From assembly GCA_002633315.1 (NCBI GenBank), contig NWBN01000027.1, positions 62,001-126,000 on the forward strand: a DNA stretch of 64,000 bases, in the 5' to 3' direction. Source of the DNA: Bacteroidales bacterium Phil6. Lineage in GTDB: Bacteria; Bacteroidota; Bacteroidia; Bacteroidales; F082. Shown here piece after piece: positions 27,224-36,977 of this stretch. The first letter of the stretch is position 1, and each line of letters opens with the position of its first letter. Below the pieces are notes generated by a model. It was not told the DNA's origin, made no database searches, and was given only the letters and a program-made list of their open reading frames with translations. Both the position numbers and the translations under genes were made by a program.

Positions 27224-27787
27224 TTATAACCTGTTGAATCTTCTGAACTGAAAAGCCAATATTATCCGGAATATTCCATATAACACAAAGGAAATACCAA
27301 CATAAACAAGTATGAATATACCACCCAAAACAGGACTAATCAAGAATATGAAAGAACATAACAAACTCAAAATATTAAAGAATAACAACCAACCCCAACC
27401 TTTAAGAGGAAAACCGGCAAGTTCGCATGACTCACAAATACCTATGATCGAATGAAACATCATCCAAAAACCGAATACATATACCAATGTGGTTGTTATA
27501 AGAGATGTAGGAAGCATTAACAACCATATCCCAAATAACACCTCTACTATTCCACGAGCCAAATCCCACCCCCAATAATGATTCCATTTTCTTTTCATTA
27601 ATGCAGAGACAATATTGAAAACACCACTTAAAATTAAAACAAACATGAAAAGTGTCGTTAAAGCAACAATTGAACTTACGGGAGTAACAAAACAGCAAAT
27701 ACCCGCAACCATACTCATCAATCCTACAATGAGTGACAACCACCAATACTTAAATGTCTTTTTTTCTAAATTAGTTTCTGTTAACAT
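27224..27787 (-). CDS. HdeD/DUF308-family membrane protein
   Basis: Integral inner-membrane protein of 187 residues with six predicted hydrophobic helices in three pairs, as in HdeD (DUF308) proteins. Recognisable stretches are the paired repeat LIVGLMSMVAGICCFVTP and RGIVEVLFGIWLLMLPTS. E. coli HdeD is linked to acid resistance; in Bacteroidota the role is not established. It is a single-gene unit with its own terminator, next to a divergently read AraC-type regulator that could control it. Confidence 0.85.
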   Translation of the reverse strand: MLTETNLEKKTFKYWWLSLIVGLMSMVAGICCFVTPVSSIVALTTLFMFVLILSGVFNIVSALMKRKWNHYWGWDLARGIVEVLFGIWLLMLPTSLITTTLVYVFGFWMMFHSIIGICESCELAGFPLKGWGWLLFFNILSLLCSFIFLISPVLGGIFILVYVGISFVLYGIFRIILAFQFRRFNRL

Positions 27788-27875
27788 AGCTTATATTTTT
27801 TAAAATTTAGCAATATAAACAATATTCAACAATTTTTTAATTAAAATATAGTATCAAAAAATGTGCAATATTTCG

Positions 27876-27883
27876 TATTTTTG
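27876..27883 (+). promoter_or_regulatory. -7 promoter element for AraC-type regulator
   Basis: TATTTTTG lies 23 bases before the ATG at 27907. No clear -33 element is seen. Confidence 0.5.
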
Positions 27884-27906
27884 CAATTAAAATGTAAATA
27901 TGTATC

Positions 27907-28761
27907 ATGAGTGAGCAAAATAAAATAAACAACACCAAAGATTTGAAAAGGGATAATACTGTATTCAAAGAAATATCGGAGTTTCTTGGAAAGGATTTTC
28001 TCAAACAATCTTACATATTTGAAGGTTTCGTATTCAATGTATGTATGAAAGGGAAATTGAAAATAAAAATCAATTACAAAGAGTATCTGATTACATCCGG
28101 CAATATGTTTGTCATATTGCCAAAACATGTGTTTACAATTTTAGAACATTCTTCCGACATTGATGTAAAAATAGTTTTTATTTCGCTTGATTTCATTCAA
28201 AACATTCCAACTTCTCCTAATTTTTATTTATTAAAAAACATAGAGATATATCCAACTGTAAAAATGAATGAAGAACAACAGGATGACTTTATGAAAATAT
28301 ACACATTAATCAAGAAATACGATAATGATAACGAACTGAACAAACAAATTCAGGATGCACTTACTCTTTCATTGGTATTGATTGCGACTTCATTATTCGA
28401 AGATGTACAAATAAACAAGAAAATCCCGTATTCCCGCCAGGAAGATCTAACAAGATGTTTTTTTGAAATATTGTTAAGACATTATGAAACTGAAAGAAAT
28501 GTATTTTTTTATGCAGACAAACTTTGCATTACCCCCAAATATTTAACTACAGCGGTCAAGTCCGTCACCAATCATTCAGTTCAAAGTTGGATCAACGAAG
28601 TCGTTTTGATAGAAGCCAAGCGATATTTAAACACTTCAATATTAACAATACAACAAATATCCGAAAAACTACATTTCCCTACATCGTCTTCATTTATCAG
28701 ATTCTTCAGGACACATGTAGGGTGCACTCCTTTATGTTACAGAAAAAACAATGAAACATAA
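27907..28761 (+). CDS. AraC-family transcriptional regulator
   Basis: Transcription factor of 284 residues. The N-terminal about 170 residues look like a cupin-type sensor domain (INYKEYLITSGNMFVILPKHVFTILEHSS). The C-terminal about 100 residues form the double helix-turn-helix of AraC/XylS proteins: FYADKLCITPKYLTTAVKSV, then LTIQQISEKLHFPTSSSFIRFF and HVGCTPLCYRK. The ligand is unknown. Its divergent neighbour encodes the HdeD-type membrane protein, with 119 bases between the start codons, so that gene is the simplest candidate target. The stop lies 15 bases from the convergent ftsH stop. Confidence 0.9.
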   Translation: MSEQNKINNTKDLKRDNTVFKEISEFLGKDFLKQSYIFEGFVFNVCMKGKLKIKINYKEYLITSGNMFVILPKHVFTILEHSSDIDVKIVFISLDFIQNIPTSPNFYLLKNIEIYPTVKMNEEQQDDFMKIYTLIKKYDNDNELNKQIQDALTLSLVLIATSLFEDVQINKKIPYSRQEDLTRCFFEILLRHYETERNVFFYADKLCITPKYLTTAVKSVTNHSVQSWINEVVLIEAKRYLNTSILTIQQISEKLHFPTSSSFIRFFRTHVGCTPLCYRKNNET

Positions 28762-28776
28762 ATCATATTTGTTCAT

Positions 28777-30642
28777 TTAGTTTTTCTTCGATTCTCTTAT
28801 TATATTCATAAACTCATCTCCGGTGATCGTTTCTTTTTCTATCAAGAATGATGCAGCTTTATGCATAATGTCGATATTTTCCGAGATAATACATTTGGCT
28901 TTCTGATGTGCATCTTTTATCACACTCAGGACTTCATTATCAATATTTGTTGCTGTGTCTGCCGAACATGTCAAAGAACTGTCATCACCTAAATAAGGAT
29001 TATTCACAGTTTCGAGTCCCATCATATCATATTTTTCACTCATTCCATAACGTGTAACCATAGCACGTGCCAATTTTGTAGCTTGTTCTATATCGTTGGA
29101 AGCGCCTGTCGTGACTGTACCAAAAACAACTTCTTCAGCAGAACGACCTCCGGTAAATGTCACTATACGGTTAAACAGTTCTTCTTTATTCAACAAGAAA
29201 TGTTCACCATTTTCCACCTGCATGGTATAACCCAGTGCGCCTGAAGTACGAGGAATAATAGTAATTTTATGTACAGGAGCAGAATGGGACTGCATGGCTG
29301 CAACCAAAGCATGTCCTATCTCATGATATGCCACTATTTTCTTTTCATCAGCAGACAATACTGCATTCTTTTTCTGCGCACCGGCAAGGACTGTCTCAAC
29401 ACTTTCTTCCAAATCGGATGTTGTAACTGACTTACGACCCAAACGAACAGCACGCAAAGCAGCTTCATTCACAATATTGGCAAGTTCAGCACCTGAAGAA
29501 CCCGCAGTTGCCATAGCGACAATATCCAAATTCACATTCTCATGTTTTACTTTCTTCAAATGCACATCAAGAATAGCCTTTCGCCCTTCCAAGTCCGGCA
29601 ATTCCATTTGAACACGTCGGTCAAAACGACCCGGACGCAACAATGCCTTGTCCAAACTCTCCGGACGGTTAGTAGCTGCCAATATCACCACACCTTTTCG
29701 GCCATCAAAACCATCCATCTCCGTAAGTAATTGATTCAAAGTCTGTTCACGTTCATCATTACCCATTCCTAAATCGCGTTTTTTTCCAATGGCATCTATC
29801 TCATCGATAAAGATTATACAAGGAGCCTTTTCATTAGCTTGCATGAAAAGGTCTCGCACCTTGGCGGCACCCATACCTACAAACATCTGAACAAACTCAG
29901 AACCGGATATTGCAAAAAAAGGCACTTTGGCCTCACCGGCCACAGCTCTGGCAATCAATGTTTTTCCCGTCCCGGGAGGTCCAACAAGCAATGCTCCTTT
30001 GGGCAACGAAGCACCAATCTCGGCATATTTTGCCGGATTGTGTAAAAAATCAACTATCTCTGTAAGAGTATCCTTGGCTTCATCTTGTCCGGCAACATCT
30101 GCAAACGTGGTCTTAATATCCGATTCCGCATAAATCTTGGCACCACTGCCTCCAAAAGACATAAAATTATTTCCTGCACCTATCCTGTTCTGTATGTTTT
30201 TACTCGCCTGTCTCCAAATAATGTAAAATATCAATCCCGGCAAAATCCACATCAAAATGAAATTCACAATGGGAGAATTTTCCTTAGGCACAACCTGGTT
30301 GAATGATATTTTATGATTTTCGTTAGGACTTTCAGCATTCAGCAATCTATCCACCAACTGAGGGTCATTAGTTTCCCCCGTATAATAAACAATTGTATTG
30401 CCATCCTCTTCCACAGTAAAATATATGCGATTGCTTTCTATATTGACGTCCTTAACTTTTCCTTCATTTACCATTTCTATGAAAGAACCATAATCGGTGG
30501 CTATTATCTGTCGTTTTGCAATATTGGGAAAAATCAATCCATTAAGCAACAATACTATTAATATAACCCATAAAAATCCCACATACGGATTACCTTTAGA
30601 TGCATTTTGACTCTGCTTTTTCTCTTTTAACTCCATATCCAA
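28777..30642 (-). CDS. ftsH: ATP-dependent zinc metalloprotease FtsH
   Basis: Membrane-anchored AAA+ protease for quality control of membrane and regulatory proteins, 621 residues. Two membrane helices (about 22-41 and 125-144) flank a periplasmic domain. The AAA module has Walker A GPPGTGKT (221-228), Walker B IIFIDEID and the second region of homology [20 protein letters not shown]. The protease zinc site is HEIGH (440-444). It is somewhat shorter than many Bacteroidota homologues because the C-terminal tail is short; no domain is missing. An ATG two codons later is an alternative start. Confidence 0.96.
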   Translation of the reverse strand: MDMELKEKKQSQNASKGNPYVGFLWVILIVLLLNGLIFPNIAKRQIIATDYGSFIEMVNEGKVKDVNIESNRIYFTVEEDGNTIVYYTGETNDPQLVDRLLNAESPNENHKISFNQVVPKENSPIVNFILMWILPGLIFYIIWRQASKNIQNRIGAGNNFMSFGGSGAKIYAESDIKTTFADVAGQDEAKDTLTEIVDFLHNPAKYAEIGASLPKGALLVGPPGTGKTLIARAVAGEAKVPFFAISGSEFVQMFVGMGAAKVRDLFMQANEKAPCIIFIDEIDAIGKKRDLGMGNDEREQTLNQLLTEMDGFDGRKGVVILAATNRPESLDKALLRPGRFDRRVQMELPDLEGRKAILDVHLKKVKHENVNLDIVAMATAGSSGAELANIVNEAALRAVRLGRKSVTTSDLEESVETVLAGAQKKNAVLSADEKKIVAYHEIGHALVAAMQSHSAPVHKITIIPRTSGALGYTMQVENGEHFLLNKEELFNRIVTFTGGRSAEEVVFGTVTTGASNDIEQATKLARAMVTRYGMSEKYDMMGLETVNNPYLGDDSSLTCSADTATNIDNEVLSVIKDAHQKAKCIISENIDIMHKAASFLIEKETITGDEFMNIIRESKKN

Positions 30643-31006
30643 ACAAATTTATCGCAGCAAATGTCGTCATTTATTCTCTTGACACAATAGATATACGAGC
30701 TTAAAAAATGTGCAAAATTTCTTGTTATAAATTATTCTTTCTCATTCACGGAAGATCCTCAATCCGAAAAATATCATCAAAAAAGGAAACAACAATATTA
30801 CCATTATTAGGATAATATTTTAAGATAATTTAATAAAAATATAATTAAAATATTACAATAAATATAATTTTAAAAACACATCATTAACATAATAATGATA
30901 TTATTATCAATCATTTTATTATACAACTCATTCCATAATAATGGCGGTGCATCAGAAAATCCAATCACCGCCATCAATTGCCGATAATGGCATTAAATAA
31001 ACAGAT
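30643..31006. other. AT-rich intergenic region upstream of ftsH
   Basis: Contains no credible gene. The only clear structure is the gpm terminator hairpin at 30941-30974; an ftsH promoter could not be assigned with confidence. Confidence 0.65.
30941..30974 (-). terminator. Hairpin downstream of phosphoglycerate mutase gene
   Basis: A perfect 9-bp stem ATGGCGGTG/CACCGCCAT has a 16-base loop, 32 bases after the stop. The 3' tail on the minus strand (TATTATGG) is only weakly T-rich. Confidence 0.65.
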
Positions 31007-31753
31007 TTATTTTGCCTTACCTTGATTGGCGACACTCTGCATCTTGCGGGCTATCTCTTCCTGGTCGCCGAGGAAATAACAATTCACAAGTTTCATATTA
31101 TCATCAAATTCGAAGATATATGGCACAGCAGTAGGAATGTTGAACTCTATAATCTCGCTGTTGGACATCTGGCGCAATTCCTTTACAATACCTCTCAGGC
31201 TGTTGCCATGAGCCACCACCAACACCTGGTCATATTTTTCGAAAGATTTCATAATCACGTCATTATAATAAGGCAACAGACGGTTTATAGTATCTTTCAA
31301 CGACTCTGTCAAAGGTATTTGTTCATCTGACAGTTCAGCATAACGCGGGTCCTTGCGAGGGCTTTTATCATCATCCATACTCAGCGCCGGAGGCCGGACA
31401 TCAAAAGAACGTCTCCACAATTTCACTTGTTCATCACCATATTTTGCAGCGGTATCAGCCTTGTTGAGACCTTGTATGGCACCGTAACTCTTCTCGTTGA
31501 GACGCCAGCTCTTCTCCACAGGAAGCCAATCCATATCCATGGCATCCAACACATTGTTCAACGTCTTCACCGCTCTTTTAAGATAAGAGGTATAACACAT
31601 CTGCGGAAAGAATCCCTCTTCTTTCAACAACTTGCCGGCATTATATGCCTCCACTATGCCGTTTTCACTTAAATCCACATCTGTCCAACCCGTAAAAAGA
31701 TTGAGTTTGTTCCAAACACTTTCACCATGGCGTATTAATATCAGCTTTTTCAT
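31007..31753 (-). CDS. gpmA: 2,3-bisphosphoglycerate-dependent phosphoglycerate mutase
   Basis: Glycolytic enzyme interconverting 3- and 2-phosphoglycerate, 248 residues, the standard length. The phospho-histidine motif [10 protein letters not shown] is at the N-terminus. Further signatures are [28 protein letters not shown] and the second catalytic His in VAHGNSLRG. An upstream TTG is in frame, but the ATG at 31753 gives the usual [12 protein letters not shown] start. A TAACTTTG element (31799-31806, minus strand) is the likely -7 box. Confidence 0.96.
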   Translation of the reverse strand: MKKLILIRHGESVWNKLNLFTGWTDVDLSENGIVEAYNAGKLLKEEGFFPQMCYTSYLKRAVKTLNNVLDAMDMDWLPVEKSWRLNEKSYGAIQGLNKADTAAKYGDEQVKLWRRSFDVRPPALSMDDDKSPRKDPRYAELSDEQIPLTESLKDTINRLLPYYNDVIMKSFEKYDQVLVVAHGNSLRGIVKELRQMSNSEIIEFNIPTAVPYIFEFDDNMKLVNCYFLGDQEEIARKMQSVANQGKAK

Positions 31754-31798
31754 TTCCAAAGGATTTTTTAGTTAAACATGAAGATTTTATTTTTGTTG

Positions 31799-31806
31799 CA
31801 AAGTTA
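31799..31806 (-). promoter_or_regulatory. -7 promoter element for gpmA
   Basis: TAACTTTG on the minus strand, 45 bases before the ATG. It lies back to back with the element of the divergent deacetylase gene. Confidence 0.55.
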
Positions 31807-31838
31807 ATATTTTTTATTCAACAACTCGAATTTTGAAT

Positions 31839-31846
31839 TACTTTTG
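31839..31846 (+). promoter_or_regulatory. -7 promoter element for polysaccharide deacetylase gene
   Basis: TACTTTTG fits TAnnTTTG. It overlaps an upstream ATG at 31844 and so argues for the ATG at 31865 as the real start. Confidence 0.5.
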
Positions 31847-31864
31847 CAGCAATACATTGTCGAA

Positions 31865-32476
31865 ATGAGAATATTCCGTACGCCGTGGGCAATAAGACTG
31901 TTTTACCCTTCTTTCATTTGGTGTATGCCGAGTGGAGAGAAAAAGATATATCTAACTTTTGATGACGGTCCCACACCGGACATCACCTCGAAGGTGTTGG
32001 AAATACTGAGAAAATATAATGCCAAAGCCACTTTCTTCTGTTTAGGAAACAATATCAAGAAATATCCGCAGCTTTTTGAAGCCATAAAAGCCGACGGACA
32101 CAGCATTGGGATACACACATTACACCACGAAAACGGATGGAAGACTAAGACTGCAGATTATGTCGCCTCTGTTGACGCTGCCAATTCCTTGGCAGACACA
32201 GTCTTATTCCGTCCTCCGTATGGCAGAATGCGCCCACGCCAAATAAGACTGTTGCGAAAAAAATATAAAATCGTAGCATGGTCTTTGATATCGTACGACT
32301 GGGACAAGACATTGTTACCGGAAGAATGTTTAAAAAATATAATCAAAAAAACTCACGACGGCAGTATTATCGTATTCCACGACAGCATTAAAGCCCGTGA
32401 CAACATGCTTTACACCTTGCCCAAAGTATTGCAGCATTTCCATGACAAAGGCTTCACTTTCAACAGTCTGTCATAA
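31865..32476 (+). CDS. Polysaccharide deacetylase (NodB homology)
   Basis: Carbohydrate esterase family 4-type deacetylase of 203 residues. NodB motif 1 is TFDDGPTPD and motif 2 the metal-binding HTLHH. Motif 3 is RPPYGRMRP and the late motif is IVFHDS. It removes N-acetyl groups from a glycan such as peptidoglycan or chitin-like oligomers. No clear signal peptide is present with this start, only a moderately hydrophobic N-terminus (RLFYPSFIWCM). The cellular site is therefore uncertain. It is convergent with the SGNH hydrolase gene, with one base between the stops. Confidence 0.88.
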   Translation: MRIFRTPWAIRLFYPSFIWCMPSGEKKIYLTFDDGPTPDITSKVLEILRKYNAKATFFCLGNNIKKYPQLFEAIKADGHSIGIHTLHHENGWKTKTADYVASVDAANSLADTVLFRPPYGRMRPRQIRLLRKKYKIVAWSLISYDWDKTLLPEECLKNIIKKTHDGSIIVFHDSIKARDNMLYTLPKVLQHFHDKGFTFNSLS

Positions 32477-32477
32477 A

Positions 32478-33173
32478 TTAAAGATTTCGGCTATACTCAC
32501 AAATGGCTGAAGCTATCAACGCATGTCCTTTTTCATTGGGATGTATCCCGTCGGAACATAAATAATCCTGATAATTCTTCTCTCTTAAAAAAGGCGTAGT
32601 GATATCTATTATCGGAATATTAAAACGCGAAGCGATTTTAAACAACTCTACATTATACATCTCATGCCAATGATAGATATTTGACACCTTGCCGTGAAGC
32701 CATTGCAATATATTGTTTCTATTGAGAGTAACAGAGAAAAAGTTGAAATAACGTTCGGCATCTATCAATGGCAACGACAATATCACCGGCTTAACTTTAA
32801 GACGTATAACTCTGTTTATCAGTTCAGTATAATGAGTGATAAAATCCATTATGCCGGTCTTGGGATAATGTTGTTCCTCAGGTTTTTCCGATATTTCTTT
32901 CCAATTATAGTCACAATCGTTGCCACCGAATTCGAGGAAAGCATAATCGGCATCCTGAATATCTTTCAGATGACGATCCAAATACTTCAGACCATTTAAA
33001 GCAGTACTGCCAAAACAGGCATAATTATATATCTTCATTCCGAAAATTCTTTCACAACGTTTCAAGAATCCCTCATCACTTGTAACATAACGAGGATTTT
33101 GTGTGTCCGCTGCAGCAACGACACCTTTCATTATGGAATCTCCAAACGCAACTATTTTTTTATTTATCATCAT
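32478..33173 (-). CDS. SGNH/GDSL-family hydrolase
   Basis: Lipase/esterase-fold hydrolase of 231 or 232 residues. Block I GDSIMKG contains the nucleophile Ser. The Gly and Asn of blocks II and III are in FGGNDC, and the catalytic Asp and His in DGIHPNEKGH. It has no signal peptide, so a cytosolic carbohydrate esterase or lysophospholipase-like role is likely; the substrate is unknown. Two adjacent ATGs (33173 and 33170) follow a TATTTTTG element at 33205-33212. A longer in-frame ATG start at 33248 lies upstream of that element and was rejected. Confidence 0.85.
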   Translation of the reverse strand: MMINKKIVAFGDSIMKGVVAAADTQNPRYVTSDEGFLKRCERIFGMKIYNYACFGSTALNGLKYLDRHLKDIQDADYAFLEFGGNDCDYNWKEISEKPEEQHYPKTGIMDFITHYTELINRVIRLKVKPVILSLPLIDAERYFNFFSVTLNRNNILQWLHGKVSNIYHWHEMYNVELFKIASRFNIPIIDITTPFLREKNYQDYLCSDGIHPNEKGHALIASAICEYSRNL

Positions 33174-33204
33174 TAGACACTTTGTTTTTAAACAATCGGC
33201 GCTG

Positions 33205-33212
33205 CAAAAATA
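33205..33212 (-). promoter_or_regulatory. -7 promoter element for SGNH hydrolase gene
   Basis: TATTTTTG on the minus strand, 31 bases before the first ATG. It supports the shorter start. Confidence 0.55.
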
Positions 33213-33260
33213 CTCTTGCCGCATTCTGATGTGTAGAAAAAGGGACATTTCAACAATGTA

Positions 33261-33365
33261 ATGGGGTAAAAAACATCATTCAGGGACGAAAGTGCCATTT
33301 TTAGGGGTGAAATTATACTACTTAGGGGTGAAGATGCCTGTTTCAGGGGTGAAAATATCACAATC
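33261..33365 (+). repeat. Tandem array of five 21-bp units
   Basis: Units start at 33261, 33282, 33303, 33324 and 33345, exactly 21 bases apart. The last three begin AGGGGTGAA; the first two are degenerate (ATGGGGTAA, AGGGACGAA). The remaining 12 bases of each unit vary. A weaker half-match sits at 33241. The array fills the divergent space between the SGNH hydrolase and Ig-like lipoprotein genes. The spacing of two helical turns suits repeated protein binding on one DNA face. The region 33174-33513 has no gene. Confidence 0.85.
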
Positions 33366-33501
33366 ACGAGATGATTTTATACCACGAAATTCTTCTTTCT
33401 TACCTTTATATCCCATTTTTCTTTATAAAAACATTAATCAAAACACTTATCAAACAGACAACTATTTTTTGCCATAATGCCATTAGCTATGATTTTTAAT
33501 G

Positions 33502-33509
33502 TAACTTTG
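33502..33509 (+). promoter_or_regulatory. -7 promoter element four bases before the Ig-like lipoprotein start
   Basis: TAACTTTG is followed by GCAGC-type sequence, with the ATG at 33514. Only four bases separate the element and the start codon, which suggests a leaderless or nearly leaderless mRNA. Confidence 0.5.
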
Positions 33510-33513
33510 CAGC

Positions 33514-35277
33514 ATGAGAAAGACCGTAAGACATATTGTATTGTTAATGTTGTCGTTTTTGCTGCTCCGTTGTGCCAACGTAGTATCGCCTACCGGCGGG
33601 CCCAAAGATGTCACTCCTCCTGTAGTACTTTCAACTTCACCCAACAACAACTCCGTTAATTTTACCGGTAAAACAATAAATATTACCTTTGACGAATATG
33701 TCACTCTCGACAATCCTACTAAAAACGTACTTATCTCGCCTCCAATGGAAAAAAGTCCAGTCTTCAAACTCAACGGCAAGACCCTGATGGTGCGTTTTGA
33801 GGAAAAACTCAAGCCGGAAACAACATATTCAATAAATTTCGGCAATGCCATAAAAGATCTGCACGAAGGCAACATATTGAAAAACTATACATACATTTTT
33901 TCTACAGGCAATTATACAGATTCTCTCTCGCTGATCGGCACTGTTTACAATGCCTATAAACTCGAAGCAGAAAAAGAAATGTATGTCATGTTATATGATA
34001 CGGGAAAAGAAAATGCCAACATAGACTCGCTTCCATATCTTTCCTTACCCGACTATATCACAATGACTGATGACAATGGCAAATTCGTCTTCAGAGCATT
34101 ATCCGACAAAAACTATCTGCTTTTTGCTTTGAAAGACGGTAACTCCAATATGCTTTACGACTTGCCTAACGAAAATATCGCATTCTACCCCGAATATGTA
34201 AGACCTGTTTATATCCCGGACAAATTGTTAAATATCTCAAAAGACACTATTCCTTCTTCTGAAACAGAAGAAAACCTGCAAGACAGCATCATTGACATTT
34301 CTGTTGACACCACTCTGAATTACAATGTCAACGAATGTACACTTTACAGTTATTTACAGGAAGACTCCATTCAGAAACTGTTCAAAAAAGAACTTGTAGA
34401 AGACGGACTTCTGCGTTTTGTATTCCGCTATCCGGCACAAGATGTGAAGATAGAAGTTCAGGAGACCCTTCCGGACACCTTTGATATTTATCCTTTATAT
34501 TCACAACGACAAGATACGGTTCTGTGGTACTTCACTCCTAATAAAGACAGTCTGCTCGTAAGCATCAATTATGACACACTGATACACGACACCATTCATT
34601 TCAGCCTAAAGCCCAAGACTGTCAAACGTCGAAGACAGGAGACTGAAGTAAAAAAACTGTCAATAAGCAACAACACTTCACAAGGCAAACTGATACCCGA
34701 ACATGACCTTATACTGTCATTCCCGGAACCTGTTACAAAATATGACATGCACGATACCACATGGTTCATCACTTCAAAAGATACGGTATTCAACAATCTC
34801 GAGTTTGAGAAAATCGACAATGACGGCATGAAATTCAAGATGCTCAACACCATAGAACCTGAAGAAAAATATACCATCATAATACCGGATTCGGTATTTT
34901 ACAGTTTCAGAGGATATACCAATGATGTCACCAAATTGTCGTTCAGCATTGCAGATTACAACGAGTTCGGCAATATATATATCACTGTAATGATACCGGA
35001 TGACATTCCACAAGCCATTGTATATCTGACAGATGAGAATGATAAGATTAAAGATACGAGAATTGTCCGAGAGAATGGAGAAACAGCATTTGAATTTCTC
35101 AAACCCGGAAAATACAAACTAAAAGCAATACTCGATAAAGACGGCAATGGTATATGGTCGCCCGGCAACTATCTTCGTAAAATACAACCGGAAAAAGTAA
35201 TAATATATAATAATGTCCTTGAAATAAAAGCTAACTGGGATATAGACCTCGATGAACCTTGGATTTTAGAAAAATGA
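33514..35277 (+). CDS. Ig-like domain envelope lipoprotein
   Basis: Lipoprotein of 587 residues with a leader ending at Cys20 (LLLRC). Directly after it comes the SbsA-type Ig-like domain common in Bacteroidota: SPTGGPKDVTPPVVLSTSP, then NITFDEYV and LKPETTYSINFGNAIKD. A long beta-rich remainder follows. It includes carboxypeptidase-regulatory-like segments (DDNGKFVFRALSDKNYLLFAL; LKPGKYKLKAILDKDGNGIW) and a second Ig-like half. No catalytic motif is seen. Homologues are widespread single-copy envelope proteins of unknown role, so a structural or assembly function is inferred only. Confidence 0.82.
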   Translation: MRKTVRHIVLLMLSFLLLRCANVVSPTGGPKDVTPPVVLSTSPNNNSVNFTGKTINITFDEYVTLDNPTKNVLISPPMEKSPVFKLNGKTLMVRFEEKLKPETTYSINFGNAIKDLHEGNILKNYTYIFSTGNYTDSLSLIGTVYNAYKLEAEKEMYVMLYDTGKENANIDSLPYLSLPDYITMTDDNGKFVFRALSDKNYLLFALKDGNSNMLYDLPNENIAFYPEYVRPVYIPDKLLNISKDTIPSSETEENLQDSIIDISVDTTLNYNVNECTLYSYLQEDSIQKLFKKELVEDGLLRFVFRYPAQDVKIEVQETLPDTFDIYPLYSQRQDTVLWYFTPNKDSLLVSINYDTLIHDTIHFSLKPKTVKRRRQETEVKKLSISNNTSQGKLIPEHDLILSFPEPVTKYDMHDTTWFITSKDTVFNNLEFEKIDNDGMKFKMLNTIEPEEKYTIIIPDSVFYSFRGYTNDVTKLSFSIADYNEFGNIYITVMIPDDIPQAIVYLTDENDKIKDTRIVRENGETAFEFLKPGKYKLKAILDKDGNGIWSPGNYLRKIQPEKVIIYNNVLEIKANWDIDLDEPWILEK

Positions 35278-35615
35278 CATCTAACTGACATTATTACATA
35301 ATAACATTGTATTCCGATAACTCATCGCCTTGACAATTTCTAAAATGTATTATTATCATTATTCTACTTTCATTCCGTTATAATTATCTTCTCGCTGTAA
35401 TTTTTCCCGTTGTCCATTGTTATGTTCAAAATATAATTCCCTGATGGGATATTCTGTATCTCCAACTGCATCGTTTCTGCTCCTGTCAAAAGGAATATAA
35501 TTGAAAATGATTTTTTAAAACTATAAGCTTTTAATAAGTAATGTGATAATTACAGTTGTTTGCCAATAAAGAGTGGGATATGCATGCCACATTTGACATA
35601 TCCCTTGTTATTAAA
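35278..35615. other. Intergenic region with a gene remnant
   Basis: The only interpretable content is the C-terminal end of a T9SS sorting domain on the minus strand (35370-35492). The rest is AT-rich and featureless. Confidence 0.7.
35370..35492 (-). pseudogene. Remnant of a T9SS-secreted protein (C-terminal sorting-domain tail)
   Basis: The minus strand encodes TGAETMQLEIQNIPSGNYI, continuing LNITMDNGKNYSEKIIITE and a TGA stop at 35370-35372. This is the last about 35 residues of a type A sorting domain (the SGNYILNI turn and the basic EKIIITE end). Upstream the frame stays open to about 35550 but loses similarity and has no start codon. The body of the gene has therefore been deleted. The fragment lies about 70 bases downstream of the stop of the neighbouring minus-strand lipoprotein gene and has no visible way to be translated. 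Confidence 0.75.
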
Positions 35616-36584
35616 TTATTCAAAAGATGGTAAGTTAGGATCCATTACCGGCAAACCATAATAAGCAGTAAGATAATGATATCCAATCTGCGGTTCTTTT
35701 ATTTTACCACCAGCTTTAAATTCTAATTCCCCTTTAACAAGATAATATTCAGTAATACAATTTTCATTTTCTTTACCTAATCCTATATATGAATCAAGGT
35801 AATAGCACATATCTTCTTTAGGGATAGAAGCATAGAAATAACCATTTGTAAAAAACAGTCTTGATGGAGGTTCGTCAGAAGAATTTGTATTTAAATAATC
35901 TGCATAATAAAAACTTACACTATCTCTAATTGTAAAATATAATCTACCAGTTGATAGATCCGTTGGTTTTCCAACTTCTAAATTAAACAAGCGCTCTAAC
36001 TCTGTAACAGCAAATCCATTTGCAGGATAGCTTGTATTATCGTCAAAGTATAAATCGCAAAAATCGTCATCTTGAAAATAATACCATTTTGACGAATTGT
36101 TATAAGTCATAATAGTAGATGTAACAATGTTTCCTTCTTCTGTAATATTCGAACTTATATACCTGAAGTTTTTGTTGTCGAGTTTCAAACTATTGTACAG
36201 ACTGCATATCTTGTCTTTTATTGACGCGTATGCAACATTCAAATCGGCAAGCGTTATTTCTCCGGAAGTAATTGTAATATCGGAATATATGGTATCAAAA
36301 CGAATGTCATTATATTCCACATTTGCATTTGCATACTCATAGTTTTCAAGATTGGTCAAATGCCATTCAGCTTCTGCTATCGATAAAAAACCTTCGCTTT
36401 TACTGCCTTGCATTTTATCAAGAAAACCTTTAAGGTATGCATTCATATCTTCTATATTTGATGGATGAGTTATAAACGCCTTTTCATCCATTCTCGGTAC
36501 AGGGTTATTGGTTTCATCTTTTTGACAGGAATAATAGACTACCGATAACGTCAATATCACTGCCACTACAAATAATTTTCTCAT
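35616..36584 (-). CDS. Lipoprotein of unknown function
   Basis: A 322-residue lipoprotein with a leader ending at Cys20 (VVYYSC). The early part has a helical segment (DMNAYLKGFLDKMQ, then GFLSIAEAEWHLTNLENYEYANANV), followed by beta-rich sequence. I do not recognise the family. The WHLTNLENYEYAN stretch resembles exported proteins found next to T9SS substrates in Bacteroidales, but this is an impression only. A T9SS remnant lies downstream, and about 1 kb of repeat-rich DNA lies upstream. Confidence 0.75.
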   Translation of the reverse strand: MRKLFVVAVILTLSVVYYSCQKDETNNPVPRMDEKAFITHPSNIEDMNAYLKGFLDKMQGSKSEGFLSIAEAEWHLTNLENYEYANANVEYNDIRFDTIYSDITITSGEITLADLNVAYASIKDKICSLYNSLKLDNKNFRYISSNITEEGNIVTSTIMTYNNSSKWYYFQDDDFCDLYFDDNTSYPANGFAVTELERLFNLEVGKPTDLSTGRLYFTIRDSVSFYYADYLNTNSSDEPPSRLFFTNGYFYASIPKEDMCYYLDSYIGLGKENENCITEYYLVKGELEFKAGGKIKEPQIGYHYLTAYYGLPVMDPNLPSFE

Positions 36585-36977
36585 TTCTTATAAAAATTAA
36601 ATTAGTAATTTCATATTTACAACAGCATAAATTTATTACTGTCGGTGTGTCATTTTTGTATCTGTATTTTATAGCAAAAACGACTTGGCATGCCATCAAA
36701 CAGCCATTCAACTGTTTCATAAAAACATTAAGTTTTTGCCTATCGATACTTTTTCATACTTTGTAGCTTTGGTCATAGTCTCCACAAACGGCGGCACACT
36801 CATTTATTGCAGAGACTTTACCAAATGAATTTCAATATGTGTTTCATGGTATTTTAAATATAAAGCGTTCATATATTACTAAAGTAATTTTTAAACTTAC
36901 TACCGAATTATATCAACCATTTTGCCTTGCCAAAGATTGAAAAACCTTTTCTAAAAAACAACCATTTTAAAATATGA

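Noticed and set aside
36514..36720. A 68-codon minus-strand frame overlapping the lipoprotein start
   Set aside because: No signal, domain or promoter; it overlaps a better gene and reads like translated AT-rich spacer.
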